The translations under genes and the position numbers were made by a program. A stretch of DNA of 64,000 nt, taken from assembly GCA_005765155.1 (NCBI GenBank), contig VCCP01000006.1, positions 1,190,501-1,254,500 of the forward strand. The letters are read 5' to 3'. Source of the stretch: Zelopaecilomyces penicillatus (taxonomy: Eukaryota; Ascomycota; Sordariomycetes; Hypocreales; Pseudodiploosporaceae). Below the pieces are notes generated by a model. The model made no database searches. It was not told the origin of the DNA and saw nothing but the letters and a program-made list of their open reading frames with translations. This document shows positions 23,238 to 37,504 of this stretch, in pieces (positions within the stretch are counted from its first letter, which is position 1; each line of letters starts with the position of its first letter).

Positions 23238-26200
23238 TGCATGGGGATATATATTCATTACGGGTACATGTATGCATGGCCGTGTTAAACAACCGAAAAG
23301 AGTGGCTGCGCAGAAGGCGCCTGATGCCGTTCATGGCGTCCATCTAGACGGCGCCTCAAGCAGGATTGGTTTGCGGCTACGGCAAGGTGTGCACGGTGCC
23401 AGACATATCACTGATGGAAGAATATAAGCCGTGACATGCTGTACGTAACTAAAAGGCGCTCGCCGTTGGTTCGGAATGGGCGAAGTCAATAACCCAAAGA
23501 AGAGAACGGTTCCGAAGTACGAACAGGGTGGGCAACTTGCAGCATCAAAATTTGTCAACTATTTGGTGGTTAGGGCTTGATAAATTCTTCGGGGGCGAGA
23601 GAATCCCTTCGGGGAAACGGCCAGCTGTAAAGTTCGATGCTATCGACCAATGTCTGATGGTGTTAATAGACTTTTGACAGCTTCATACTCAAAAGTGCGT
23701 CAGATCAATAAAGTCTCGATGCGTGGATGAGAGTCGATGACACGTACCTACCTACCTTACCTTGGTACTGTGTATGGCGGTCCAGCCCAGCCTCTTCCAC
23801 CAGCGGCAGGTTTGGATGGCTACTTCCTTATTTGGGCAGGACCAATGGACCCATCTTGCATTTCTCATCACGGCACATCGACTACGATCTTTCTTTTCCC
23901 AGGCCGTTTCGTTTCGCCCATAGCTGACCTCACACACTCCTCTGTGTACCGGCCTACCTAATTACAGCAGCCGCCGACAATGACTGCATTGCACGATCTC
24001 TCTTCGTCGCCCCCTCTGAGGTAACTCACCCGAGCCGCCCAATGTGATGCTAGTCTTACCAAGCCGCCTAACACTGGCATGCACTGTCTCCACCCAGCAT
24101 CTGGCCCAGCAGCCGGGGACGACCTCATTCTGCCAGCCAGGATGTGTGACCTGTTCCCTGCGTCGATCCGTTCCCGTGGCCCCTCTACCTTTGCCTGTGG
24201 TGGCCCATCCCTGGGCCATGGCCGAAGCACCAACGATACTGTGCCTCCGTACGGCTGACTGCGTTGTACACGATCAGCCAGATATTCACGTCGATAAGTA
24301 CTAGCTTGACTACTCATTGAGGTTTGTTCCACCAAGAGCAATGGTAAGAAAACTTTCAGTTTCGGTGGCACATGACGAGAGTTGGTACCGGACGTATTGC
24401 CGATAACTCGTCTACTTCCTTGGCTCAACCTGCCTTGGGGTTGTCTAACGAGTAGGCGCTGTGGCTATTACATGATAAGCTATTTATGGCTCCATAGGGT
24501 GTTGAGTCGCTACAATCCAATAACTAGCACGTTCGAGGGACTAGGTCGGCGACCTTGATGTTGCAATGATAAAGGCATTGTTTCGTTGACCAACATTCTC
24601 TCCCATGACCTTCTCAATGAGCGCTCTCCAACTCGAGGCTTTTAGATGCATTACAGATTTTCCAGGTGTTATCGCCAATCATACCCCATTGCTTACAATG
24701 TTGTCCGATTTCTGACCAGCTACCATCAAGTGCTACCACACCGATACGATACTGTGAAGGTGAGATTTAAGATGGTACTGCAATCCGCATAGTGGTAACA
24801 ACCTGGAAGTCTTGAGCATATGGTGTAGTTCTTACGCCCGCACAGCTAAATACCCATGTCCGAGCTTGCACCACTTGAACTCGTCCTCCCACACTCATGT
24901 ACGTAATATTCGTACACTAACCAAAAGCAATGGGTAGTGCTAAGTCGTATACAAGGGAATCGGTTTTCAACCACCACCTGCTGCGATAGCGAGATCCACT
25001 CTGTATTGGTTACTGATGTGGGCAATAGACAAGATGTCGTACTGACAGAAAGCATGCATGGGGTGCGGGTTGATAATCACTCTACATCTCGCATTCAACT
25101 ACTTGTTCATCAATTCGTGCTGTTGATGCCATACCAATACGATAGGATAGGGAGTCAGTTACCGCAGGGTAGGGACGTGCTTCCCATGCTGGGTCGGGGA
25201 GGGGCATGCTAAACAGAGTGCAAGTATGTGAGTGAGTGACTTGTTGCCCTTTCTAACCTCCAAAACCCTGCTCTATGTAATGTGGGTGTTGTTATGCTAT
25301 AAGGTGAGGATACGTGGATGACTCCTTTGAGATTGAAGGTATTATCCATGGTTGGCTACATGGTCGTACAAGACGACATGCAAGTCAGTCGATAATGCAC
25401 GTGGTACCTACTTTGTGCTCACAGAGAACTGGCCAATGACCCATGCTCCTGGTGCACTACTCTGGCAAGCCGCTCAATCTTATAAATGAAATTGAATCCC
25501 CAATATGATTTTCGTATGCACAAAAATTCATCTGTTAGGCGCTAATATGACAAGCTTTCAATATTAGATCGATGTCGAGAGATTGAGCTCATATATGGCC
25601 TAGCGATTTTCAACGATTGCCCCAGTACGAAGTTAGTCACTGGCCAATTCGACGTCCTGTGATCAACCCTTGATCAATCAACTGGAAGGGAAGTTTGGTC
25701 TATACTAGCAAATAGGGGTGTCCTGCTACTTGGGTCAAAGCGGCAATTTTGAACCAAGCTAGGGCAGAGATTGTTCCCAAAAGGGACGACTGCAGCAGTT
25801 GAGGTACTTAGTTCCTACTGGCGATCTAGGTGCTGCGTGAAAGAGCTTATTAGTGAGAGACGGCACAAGCAAAAGCAAGGCAAAGAAAAAGCAATCAGAG
25901 GTGAGACATGGACAGTCAGTGGTTCTCAGTGGCCAGATCCGTCGCTGACACCAGGCCTAAAGTAGCCGCAAAGCTACCCACAACCTGAACGAGACTCCAC
26001 GCTTGCGGCGCGGTACCTTACGTCGTTGAATGCCCACCCAAGTCTTTTGCAAATCTGCCTACCCGGTATGCTAGCTCTTCACTTCTTTGAGCTTGAGTGT
26101 CTCCATCTTTTTGGTTGATAAGCTACTTTTTGAAGGCACAAACGAGTCAATTGATTCTTCTTTCTGTTCCTTGTATTTTTTTTTATTTTTTTTTCCTATT

Positions 26201-29200
26201 TTTACCAAAAACATCATAGAGTGAGGCGTTGTTGATTGCGTTTATCGTTGCGCATTGTAGTGCGTCGGAGTCTGCAGTGGTTGCCAATCCTTGCTTTAAA
26301 GTTAAAGCCCAACCATCAAGCTACTTGCCACCTGCACTTACACTGGAGCTAGTGCTCAAAACGATGGGAAACTCTGAACTAGTCGTTGGTGCTAGAAGAG
26401 CCATTGGTATGATGGTCCTCCATGCCTGTCATACGGCGGGTGGCTATTGTCTAATCAGCTGTTTTATTTTGTAACGGCCTCCCTCTAACAACGCCACCGG
26501 TCAACGTCCGCTGCACTTCCTTATCGACCTGATGTCGAAATTCTGTCTCGCCCTTTGCCGCCCTTCACGACTCTGGAAGTTGAGACAAGCCAGGGGAAGG
26601 AAGGGCTGGCAGGCAGGACAGACTGCCTGAGTGACGGGAGTAACGAGCGTTCTACTCCGTACATGGTATTGAAACCGGAGAAGGAAAGCGGAACCTTGGG
26701 AAAAAGTTGATAATGAGGGAATGAGGCGACTGGTGACAGCCCCGTGCAAGTGCTCATTCGTCCAGGCGACGAATTGGCCGAACCTGAGCAGCATGCCCGG
26801 CAGATCTAGCGTCGGAAACACACCACAAAAGAAAATAACATCTCGCTGACTGGAATGGAAGCCATAGAGAAGCGACGATTGAGAATCTGGGACATAAAAC
26901 GCCAAAATCACGAAAGGGAAAGCTGTTGTGAGCTGTGGCTGCAAGGTGTGCTTGCCCTCCTGAGTAGACCCTTAAAGCTCAACCTGGCACAGCAGGTGAC
27001 AGATCGCTGGGACAACAGACCGCAAATCGCATCTCGCCTGACCAGGTCAATGATCGATCCGGCTACCGAGCTCGCTCAGATTAGGCAACAGAAAGACAGG
27101 AAGAACCAGGACCAAGCCCGTCTCGAGGTAAGTATCTAATTTCGCGAAACGTCATTTTGGTCTCCCTGGCCCTGACTAGTACCGGTACAGCAATTTAAGG
27201 GTGAGTTGTTTCTTTTTTTTCTGTCATCAAATTTGTCTCCAGACGAAGTTGGTACTCGCCGGGTCTACCCTCCATTGTCCTCTCAGGCAGGAAAGAATAA
27301 TATGCGAGTGCATTTGAGCCAGCGAATAACACGCTGTGCTCTAGACAAGAGGTACTGGCGAGCACTAGCTCTCTCTTCTACACCTTGGTTGCGCAGTTGT
27401 CCGCTCGTCAAGATTCTGAAGTCCTCTCGTACCTTTGTATGTGTAGCCGACAAGGCTGTGCCACAAAAGGTTGTGTCACATTCAAAGCTGATGTGGACAA
27501 TCGCCGCCCGTCGCCAGACTTGCCAGGAGTGGCATTCCCAGGTGAACAGGGCCAAGCGCCAGCGCCCTAGACAGGCCTCCCATGTCCAGCCAGATGAGCC
27601 GTGTGCTGATCCCCTGCGGCGGACCCTACTTCGGCTCCCAAGAAGCTAGCGTTGGCGTTGCAAGCACTGGACTAGAGAGAGCGAGGTGCGATTTTGGTGC
27701 ACCAACAATGAATCCCCATCCAGGTGCGCGAAGTACCACACCTATGTACTGCCGCACAAACACAGACAGACACACACCCACTACCACGGCTTGTCTGTGC
27801 CTCCGGTGCACGGCCCACAGCTGCCGGCAGCCCGCGGCCAAAGCCGGTGCCTCGGGCTCCACCTTGAGCGCCCACAAAGTTTTTGTTACCTGTACGGCTG
27901 CTGACCGGATACAGACACACCCAGCAGCACGGTTTGACCCTGGTTCTGAACTGTCAAGGAGACTGTGTTGTTCAACATACCTAGAGCCAGGTTCGTCCAA
28001 CGACGACTTATACGCTTTTGATCACAATCAGTGCACGTTATACTTGAGCTATTGAGCTATTGTACATACTGAGGTGGGTTTTAGTTCAGTACTCATTATA
28101 GCCAATTGCACCAACCCACGCTGCCTCCCCGTACTACTAAACCCAACACCAACTTATTGCCTGTTCATGAGCTCTTGACCTTGTTACCCAGAGCTAGTCA
28201 CGAAGGAGAGTTTCTCATCTTAAATGTTTTGCTGGGTCATGATGCGGATCCCCTACCCCGATGTCCATCTGTCTGCCACTGTGTCCCAGATCTCCCGCCC
28301 AGCAGTCTCGGGAAGGGGAGACCATCACGTGTTTCAGCATCTGTCTTGACGAGCCTCGTGGCGAACAGCAGCAGAAACATAATTAATGGCCATTGATCTC
28401 CAAGACGGACACAGTTATGCACTCATCTCATAAGTGTGGAGAAGCAGCCAGATAGACTTGCCTATTCTCACCGTCGTCAGCATTAGCATCAGCGCAGTTG
28501 TGGTTGTCACACTGCGGCCCATGTCCTCGTCCGCCATCTTTTGGTTTCCTGCCTACTCAGCGCCATCGCCGAGCTCCGCAAAAACATAGCCGGATGGACA
28601 TGATTACCCCCCCTGCCAGCCTTCACTTGTCGCCCATCACCCAGCATCCATCACCACCCTTGCAGTATCCCTTCACCAGGAAATCTCGCATCTCAACGGC
28701 CTAGGACCGGGGGGCTTGGGCCGCCTGTTCTGCTCTCTGCACCCCCTGTTGACCCCAGATGCGCACCCGCCGCCACTCGCGCCCCATGGCCGACCATCAT
28801 CGGCAACCGTCTGATGTTGTCCGGCTTGTGCTGCTGCAACGCTACCTGCGCTTGTGGCAGTGGCAGCGTTGCATGATGTGCCGATCCCCTGTACACCCGA
28901 TGCTGGATTTTGCTCGTACCTCTGCCGCCTTTGCACTTCAGCACAGGGTCCTCTCAAGTCGGACTTGTCATGGCGGATCCTCATCCGAAAGGAACGGCCG
29001 TCTTCGTCCTGGGTGGAGGCGCGTTGTTCTGACGTGCTCCTTTCAAGGGAGACTAGGAATCGTGATGACAATCTGACTCTCGCTGGTCGCTGGCAGCCTT
29101 CGACTACCGTCCGGCGAGACTCCACGCCTCCGCTTCCTTTTTTTCTCTCTGACCCCCCTTTCTCACCCCTTTCTCACCCCACTCCCCCAGGGGCGGTATT

Positions 29201-30511
29201 TCATCAACTCGATTAACCGCCATCTACGGGTTGACGCAGGGCAGAGACTGCCTGCATAAGCCATCTAGCCTGCAAAAGCAACCCGTCCTCGTCTCTGCTC
29301 TCTGTGTGTTCTGATATTCGTCAGGGAACCCGAGACCTTGACTCTCCTGAATCTCACCCGCATCTGGACCACTGCTTCTTCTTCTTCCAAGCCTGGAAAG
29401 ACATTCCCACCATCTATCCAGCTTTTGTCTGATTCATCTCCAGCTTTATCCCCACATCCATCCGCCCACCCACCATCTTATTACTATCACCACACCAGAA
29501 AACACAGCCTTTGCTTTTGCTTTCGCTTTTGCACGTTGCTGACCTTCATTTCCCTCCCTGCGAACAGCTCAAGGAACCTGCAGAGCTGGCGCATCGAGGC
29601 TCCACCGCACTTTGAGCGAAACCAGCTTCATCCCGACCGTTTTATATCTCGTTCCTGACTTGCAGCGGCTGCAAGACGTGTAAGTCGGATTTCGCCCGAC
29701 ATCTAATTTCCATAGACATGTCCTTACATTTGCTCGCCTTTACTGATCAGTTATGCCACGCGGAATAGAGGAAAGAGTGACTCTGACTAGTTCATCAGTA
29801 GGTGTAGTAGAAATACACACGACGGCCTTGCTCATTTCAGACACGGCTGTATAACCAAGTACAATCGCGCGTTCCTCATCAGGGCTCAGCTTCCCGAGAC
29901 TTCGACACGCGAGGAATAGCTGTTAGGTACTCGAGTCGTCACATTTTTTTTTCTGGTGAGACCGTGCCTGATCCCTCTCTTCCTCCGCCGCGCCACCATC
30001 ACCTTGCTCCAAAAGCCGCCTCTCCCGATTTGAGAAGCGGTGGACGAAAAGGGAAGGGTTAGCCTCTCCCTCTATGCACAGCTTTGTGCTTGTCCTGGAA
30101 TGCGAGTGTCTCTCCTGAGGATCGGAACCGCTCTCCGCCCTTGTCAGGATTTCCCAGCTCCCCAGTAAGATCCCTCCCGGGGTCCGTCGAGTGTCTTACC
30201 CACACCCCCCCTTGACTAGAGGGAACAAGCAGCTAGGGCGGAGCCACTGACATGTTACGGCAGATCAGCAAAAAGCACCGGTTTACTTATTGGCCTCTGG
30301 GGTAGCAATATATCAAATCTCCGGCAGCCAAGCTATCTAAGGGAAGGGCAGCCCCTCTTACTTGACTGATTCCCGCTGGATAAGACCTCGTCGAGACCTT
30401 GGTTAAAACATCCACCTGCGACCACCTCTTTCACCCAAGACAGACAGTTCTCATTCTTCTACTTCTATCCTCTCAATAGCGCTCCCTCCGCCAATTCTCT
30501 CTGACAGCTTC

Positions 30512-33066
30512 ATGTCTGCTGTCAACTTCAAGACTCCATCCTACAAACTTTACGAGGTGAGTCGTACCCAGTATTCTACCCCATAGTTCGACTGTGCCAA
30601 GTTCATCACAATGGCCATTGTTCATCTGAATGCGTAATCCGCTCAGCCTCTGTTCAAGTCGATGTGGTGCTTGGCAACACTCAACGCGGTGCTTCATTAA
30701 AAGAAAAACCAATTTGACACGGACGCTGACAGACAGAATATAGCCGACCTACCAAGCAAACAAGCCCATCATCATCGGAGTAGACGAGAGACTTGAATCC
30801 CCCGACACGCTCACACTGCAATACGAAGAAGCCGCTCGCGTAGCATCCGGGGCCGGAGATCCAAGAGGGGACTCCCCGAAAAACATTCTCAACATGGCCA
30901 CTTATAGCAAGGCCCAGCTGCCTTCAATGAATGGTAAGTTTTCTGTGAAATCGATGACGATCGAGAGGCGACAATGAAACACCTGCAACTGTATGGTGTT
31001 TTTTGAAGTCGTGTTTTCCCAACCGCGTCTTGTAAGGAAATGAAGTAGTTGTCGGAAGTTCTAACGTTGTTGCAGGCTACGATGCTGCAAGATATCAAGA
31101 AACCTCATATGATCAATATCCAGCACAATCATTTTCCGCTCAGCAAACCGAGAAATTCGCCCAGTTGAATCAACAATCCTTTGCTTCCAACAATGCTGTT
31201 GCGACGTACATCCCCCCAGGACCAACAATCCTCTCATTCCAACCGAGTTCTGGAGTATTCGGCACCAAAGTCTTCCTCAAAATCTCATCACAATATGACC
31301 TCTTTTCTATGTCATCGCACATGCCGTACTTCTTCATGCTGTTCGGTTCCGAGAAATGTCCCATGCAAGACGTGGCCCGGGATAGTCAAGACAGCAATGG
31401 TTACGTGTATTCATGTAGCGCAGATGCACCGCAGTTCTTGGTCACAGGCTGTAATAGCAGCAACGTGCCTCTGTCATTAGTTATTGAAGGTCCCTCAGGA
31501 GAAGAGATCTCGCGGACAGTTGTCGGGTCTTTTCAATATCTCGAAGGGTCTGGGGGTGAGATCACGCGGACAGACAAAGTCATTAAGCATGAGACGCCAG
31601 CACCTGCCACCGAGGTCGATCAGCCGAGTGCCTCACCGAAGACAGTCGAAGCTCCGCCGCTTCAGACTGCGGCACCTACAAATACTTATGACTATCCAGC
31701 TCAGCAAAGCCAATATGGTAACACATTCCAGCAAGGAAACAACGACATGATTACGACATATCGAAGCACAAGTTTCACCGATCCCCACTACCACCGGCGG
31801 CCAGTGCCAGGATGGAGTGGCTTCAGCAGCACATTGGGAAGCACTGGGCGAAACCCCTCTGCCCATGATCACGCAGGCATGTCCCACAGGCCTAGTTTGA
31901 CGCCACTGCCGATGCCATCGTCCGGAGGTGTTGGAACTCCGCAATTGATTCGAACAAGCACTATTGCCAACAGCTCTGGTGGAAATGGATCTTACCATCC
32001 CATGTCTTTGTACTCTAGCAAAGCCATCTTGAAGATCAACGGCAAGCTTGACACTATGGCTGAGAAGTGGACTCAAGAAGAATGGGACAATCGTCGCCGT
32101 ATCGTCATGTTCCGCAAGACCCAAACCGGCTCAACATTGAGTGCAACCTTCCGCGCTGTTCCAGTCAACGAGCGACCTCCAAACAGCATCTGCATTTCTT
32201 GCATCTGGTGGGCTGAGAAGGGTGAATGCTATGTCACCTCAGTTGACACGATCCATTTGTTAGAGCAACTTGTTGCCTCACCCAACCGGTTTAGTGTTGA
32301 GGAAAAGAATCGCATTCGCCGAAATCTGGAGGGATTCCATCCTCTCACAGTCTCCAAAGCTAAACCGGAGAGCGAGGAGTTCTTCAAGATCATCATGGGT
32401 TTTCCCAACCCTAAACCTCGCAACATCGAGAAGGATGTCAAGGTCTTCCCATGGAAGATTCTGGAGCCGGCACTCAAAAAGATTATTGGCAAATATAGCG
32501 CCAGCCCCAGCAGCACTCTTCCGCCAGCCAACATGATGACTCCCGTGAATGCTGCTCCTTATGCAACCCTACCTACGCCTCCTGGTCACGGAATGGCATC
32601 ACAGCAGAGCCTTCCTCCCCACCACGGCGATCCTTACAGCCAATATTCCGTGCATTCGAGCCAACAGCACCCTTCGCACCACGACGCCATCCCGTCTCCC
32701 CGGTCGCTATCGGGATCAGGACCCTCTTGGACTCCTCACAGTGCCGCCCCTTCTTACCACAGCGCATCTGCACGCACTCTGAGTCCCAAGCAGCAGGCAC
32801 CACCGATGCGTATCAATACCAATACTGCACCTCTTCCCGCCGTTACTACCTATGACACGCGAACTATCTCGTCAAATGGTTATGGAAGTACCGGCTTGCA
32901 CACTCCCATCAGCCATCACCCGTCCACAGCAACACCACCTCGATGGGATAGTACACCCGCAAGCTACTCCGACAGCTATCCTAGCATGACGGCACATCAC
33001 ACGCAGAGCGCGCAGCCGGTTTACGGCTCTTCTGCTGGATATAATGATGGAGCTCCGAGGTCATAA
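30512..33066 (+). CDS. medA: Medusa-type developmental transcription regulator (MedA/Ren1/Acr1-like)
   Basis: Nuclear regulator of conidiophore development, known as MedA in Aspergillus and as Ren1 or Acr1 in plant pathogens. Exons 30512-30556, 30744-30933 and 31076-33066 join to 741 aa. The N-terminus MSAVNFKTPSYKLYEPTYQ is split by the first intron, whose acceptor ends in AATATAG. A conserved block near residue 127 (ILSFQPSSGVFGTKVFLKIS) resembles an IPT/Ig-like fold. A second block, residues about 405-565 (AEKWTQEEWDNRRRIVMFRK, NSICISCIWWAEKGECYVTS and VFPWKILEPALKKIIGKYS), is the hallmark of the family (DUF7082). The rest is low-complexity Ser/Pro/His/Gln sequence, especially the last 180 residues. 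The upstream 13 kb is gene-free, and a long pyrimidine-rich leader with its own introns is likely. Target genes cannot be inferred here. Confidence 0.92.
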
Positions 33067-35055
33067 AGTGGTCCACTCGTTCTGCCCTGAGTCGCCACTG
33101 CTTTCGGCTTCTTTGGAGATGAAACCGACCCTCCCAAACCTCCAACAACTATAGTGATTAAAGCTATTATGCTCTAAACTGGAGGCTCACAGTACGTGAT
33201 AACCTCGTGAACTATATTCATGGAGGGTCGGGCTGGTTGGTCAGGTGGCTTTAGCGCAGGCCAATCATCGATGGTGGCGCCACACCACTTGATGCTTGTA
33301 TCCACCATCCACCCTTCGACTATTTGTCATGACCATACCATCTCCAAACCTTCCTGGGGCAGCCTCCCTGCTGGCATGGGAGTTAGTTAGAACCCTTGGA
33401 ATGTGGTGCCCGCGGATGATGACGATGGCCACAACTCATCTGGTATAATCACGGGCTGTCGATCCCGTTTTGTTACATTTTCACATATGACGCTGTCGCG
33501 TTTGCCCTTTTTAATCTTATGATTTGTCTTGACTGAGCTATTCATTTTTATGACCACAGTCTTTACAAATCTAATCTGTTCTTTTTGGATCTATCTTTGG
33601 ACATGAGGTCACTTATTATAGACGGGACGGTACATTACGAGACTTGAGTATGGTGAAGCTGCGGTCCTTTGACACGGCCGCCTTCTGTTGGAACAGAGGA
33701 TTGGGATTTCTTTTTGTTTTATGTATAGGCATTATACCCTTTTTATATGAGATTTGTGTGTGCGATTTTAGCTTTATCAATTATTCTCTTCATTCATGAT
33801 GCATTGTTTTGTTTTGTCTTGTTTTAGGTAGTCTTGAAGGGTTTCCAGGTACAAAAATTCGGACATCATATATGCAACGGCTAAAGGGGAAGAGGGGTGG
33901 GACATCAGGGAAATGGGCAGGAAGGGTGGGGGGCGGCGGTATAATATGATCAGATAATAATAATTTCCATGTTTCTTTATTACTTTTGACATAAAAAATC
34001 TCCAAGTCGTTGTGATACGTGCCATGATTTAGTGGATGATGCGTGCCAGAAACGACTTAACCTACCTAGTATGGCTTCAGCCCTACACGTATTACAACGC
34101 CACCCAGGCACCATGTGATGGTAGCATAAGACTGTATATTAACGCCGCACACACACCAAGCGAGCCTTTCTGGAAGTTAGTTCCCCCCGTATCAGATATG
34201 AACCACTTCTCCAGACAAGGCGCATGCACGAATTTAAAGTTGGCGGCTGCTGCCCTATATTTAGTCGCGCACCCAAAAAAAAGGTAACGAGGAGAGCGGG
34301 CGGGAGGAGGGGGGTCATGCCGGCAGTTTCTTCTAGTCCCCCCAGGAACCCCGTCCGAACCCCCCAAAGATTCAGGGGTATCAGCGAGACAGAGTTTGAG
34401 AAGGTGATGCGTCCTCGTGGGTGGTTGGGGGGCTTGACGGGTGTTTTGTGTCACTCAGTGGTAAACGATCACGGGGGGAGTGTGGGGGAGGTTTGATTTA
34501 AACATGATATATTAGGCTGCAGCCCGCAATAAATAGTGTTTTTTATTTTTAAAAGGGAGCTGCTGTGTATCACAGGGTTTTGAAAGTCATTCAGAGTTTT
34601 GTCGGCACATGGAAGGATGAGAAAGTTGAGGCTGAGTCATTGTTCTTATGTTTTCTCCGAGTGACGACTGTCTCGGGATATGTGGTCACTTTATAGAGCC
34701 CCTCACGGGAGACATGAAAAATCATGAGCGTGTGAAAGTATGGGGCTTGGGTTTGGTATTGTTGGATGAGTGGAGGAGTGAAAACGTCAGGTTGGAGGCC
34801 TCATTTTGCAGAGAAGTTTGAGTTTTCTGTGTGGAAGAGCAGCTTGCTGCTTCTGAAAAGCATACTCGCATGTAGTTGTGATTTCAAGTAGAGGTTAAGT
34901 AAGATGTAAGCAGTCGATATTGATCAACTTTCCTGAATTGTAATGTCAAGTAAGTAACTGAAAAAAAACAGCCCATCAAACTGATACTCCAAACTCCCCC
35001 ATGCTCTGTGGAATCTCTGCCAAACGAAAAGCAAAATATAAAATAGGTATATCAT
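33067..35055. other. Intergenic region between medA-like and HET genes (convergent)
   Basis: This 2 kb contains the 3' ends of two convergent genes. The ORFs at 34.0-34.5 kb are short, overlap on both strands and show no family features. I see no RNA gene or mobile element. Confidence 0.55.
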
Positions 35056-37360
35056 TTAAATGATAGTCACCGTTCTCTTCTCCCGCTTCATATGCCACAC
35101 AGCCTTACTATTCTCAGCAACATCAAACATCCCCAACCTCTGATAGACATTCTCCCCCTCTCTGCCAGGCACCCGGCGGAGCACCAGGCCAACATCTGCT
35201 TTCATCCCCGTACCGTTGACCGTCTTGCCCGTGCCGAACTGGAGACACAAGATCTCAGTGGTAGGCAGGTCGGCCGCGTCATTGTCGAAGCAGATGGTCG
35301 CGCCGGGGAGCGATTCTTGCGGCGCGTAGCATTTGGAGGCAAACGGGACGGCTTTGATTCCCCTTGTGGCGCTTTGGATCGTGGGAAGGACGTCGGTTTC
35401 GGAGACGGTGGCTTCGGCCGCCCAGCCGGTGAGGGTGACGGTGCCACTGGAGACGCGGCCATAACGGTCGGACGTGGCGAGGGTGGTGGATGCGTCTTGG
35501 ACGGAGATTTCAGGGCCGCTCTTGGCCCATTCTTCGTTGCCGTCTTTATCAATGGTTTTGGCCCAGCCGCCAACGAACCATGTTTCGCCGCAGAAGTAAA
35601 TGCCCCCGTCATACGCGGCCCACGACCATGACGGAATACCTTCATCAACAGCAGCCGGTGGCCATTGCCCCTGACCTAAGGGCGTCGGTGCCGTCGTCCT
35701 CTTTGGAAACCACGCCAGACCATGAACAAGATTATTCTTCCACAACCCGGCAAGATAATCATCCTGCGCATTGTGCAACTTTGCAATCACAGCCGCCACA
35801 CCAGAAATCGCAGGCAGCTTGTCCGAGCTCACCGTCAGCTTCTTCTGCGAGTACGCCTCGACGACTTTATCCCACTTGTGTACCTGCTTCGTGACGCCAC
35901 TCTGCGTGTTGGAGTAGGTATATAGTTGCTGGTCGTCTAGCACCCGGAACCGGGACAAGTGCGGCGCCAGCGACGCGTTGGTCGCTTTGGACTCGAGCTC
36001 TGGCTCGTCCTCGCTCGCGGTGCACTCGCGACATTCCCAGAGGAGTCTGTCGCGGGTGTAGTGTAAGACCCTTGGGCTAAGCTCTCTCTCTTGTAGGCAC
36101 CAGCCTCGAGAGAATACGGCGCCATGTTGCAGCGCGGTGATCCAAGGACCAAAGTTGGGGTATATAGTTACCTCGCCATCGTCTGGGTCGTTGGGGAATC
36201 GGCCCCAGATGATATCCATGATGCCGTCCCGCTGGTAGGGGAAGTTGTTGTTCTTGAGTTTGACCTTGCATGGCTGGACTTGGCTGGCAATCCGGGGAAG
36301 GAAGCAGCCTCCATCTCCGTTTGGAGAATCCGATGCCTATAAGAAAACATAGATCATTAGTTTGGGGAGGGATTTCCACGAGAGTTGACGAGTCTCGAGA
36401 CTTACCGCAATAGTACACATAGATTTCGAATAAATGAGATGCATCTGACTACACTCCCTGCTGAAATCATCCTTGTCATCCTGGATAATACACAGCGAGT
36501 CTATCCAGATATACTGCACTCCCAGCCGAAGCGTCGCCACCATTGCATCTGTAAACGTCTTCGGTAGACTCGCTAGGTCAATACTCTCAACATGATTTGC
36601 CAGCTTTGCCTTGGTCGTTTTGGGAACCGCTTTCCCCTGATCTGTGCCCCAGCAATGGCTCAGTGCCACGTACTGCGTGTCTAGTGGGTCAAGCTTCTGG
36701 CTGGCTGTTTCCACCAGTCTTGGGAAGATGTTTGCGTCTGCGTCATGGTCTAGGAAGATCAGCCTGCTGGGGAGGTAGCCCCCTTCCTCGATGGATGCCC
36801 TGCATGAGGGGTGCTCTTTGAGGCAGGTGAGGCTCCAATTGAGAGCGGTAAAGAAGTTCTCATCGCAGTCTGCGCGAGTATTGACAATGGCTTGTAGACA
36901 GAGAACCAAGTGTTAGCTAGACCATTCAAACGTTGACGGCAGAAATCAACGACAGCTCACCTTTACTCTGGCCATTGCTCATACTCGGCATCTCCCAGTA
37001 CACACCACCCGTCCGCTTCCCATCCGAAATGACCATCTCACCCTCCATAGTCACCTTGAATGAAACGCCCTCTGGGAACCCACTACCTCCCTGTTTCGGA
37101 GGACGCAGAAGCATATTATGCGGCGTGCCTTGGAACTGCTTCACTGCCCAGAGCGGCTGCGCCCTCTCCAGCACACCCTGAACAATATTGCAGAGCTGGC
37201 AGCCCAACGCAGCAGAGGCAGCCAGACGATCGAGGGCATCGGGCCCTTCAAACAGCATCCAGGCGCCATGCCATGTCTTGCCGTCCTTGAACCTCGTGGC
37301 TTTGGCACTAAGAGGAAGGAAGAGGTCCAGGGGCACGGCGAGACATGCCTCGCAGATCAT
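35056..37360 (-). CDS. HET-domain protein (heterokaryon-incompatibility type)
   Basis: A member of the fungal HET family, whose founding members trigger non-self recognition and cell death on hyphal fusion; most members have no known role. Exons 37360-36961, 36890-36406 and 36336-35056 join in frame to 721 aa. The HET core starts at residue 207 (YVALSHCWGT), continues with YIWIDSLCIIQDDKDDFSRE and SKSMCTIAASDSPNGDGGCF across the second intron, and ends around SRGWCLQERELSPRVLHY, all canonical. A short Cys-containing N-terminal module (MICEACLAVPLDLF, then GCQLCNIVQ) precedes it, as in many family members. No NACHT, WD40 or ankyrin part is attached. The C-terminal third has no domain that I recognise. 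A 39-nt poly-G run on the coding strand lies 146 bp upstream of the start. The gene looks intact. Confidence 0.92.
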
Positions 37361-37504
37361 CCTGTTAATACTTGGCGGGTTTGAAGGTGAGCTTCAAGGT
37401 ATGAATGAATTTTTAATGAATGATGTGAACATAGAAGAAGAGAGGAGTTCATCTGAGACTGTTAATTAAGGACATGAGCACATTTTATGAAGCATCAGAT
37501 ATTT

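Larger units (their letters stand above)
17332..30511. other. 13-kb gene-free region upstream of the medA-like gene
   Basis: No ORF here shows recognisable similarity, and I could not join ORFs into a plausible gene. Base composition is mixed, without the extreme AT bias of heavily RIP-mutated transposons. The last 1.2 kb (about 29.3-30.5 kb) is pyrimidine-rich, with a strong intron donor (GTAAGTCG near 29680), and could be the 5' leader of the medA-like transcript. The rest may be regulatory DNA, decayed elements or non-coding transcription units. Confidence 0.5.

Noticed and set aside
27582..28055. 157-aa plus-strand ORF in the gene-free region
   Set aside because: The composition is rich in Cys, Thr and Pro without any motif, the opposite strand has an equally long ORF, and no exon partner was found.
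17332..30511. Decayed, RIP-mutated transposon
   Set aside because: No strong AT bias, no terminal repeats and no transposase or polymerase fragments were recognised, so this was not called.
34036..34496. Overlapping ORFs on both strands downstream of medA
   Set aside because: No family similarity, low-complexity composition and no splice partners.
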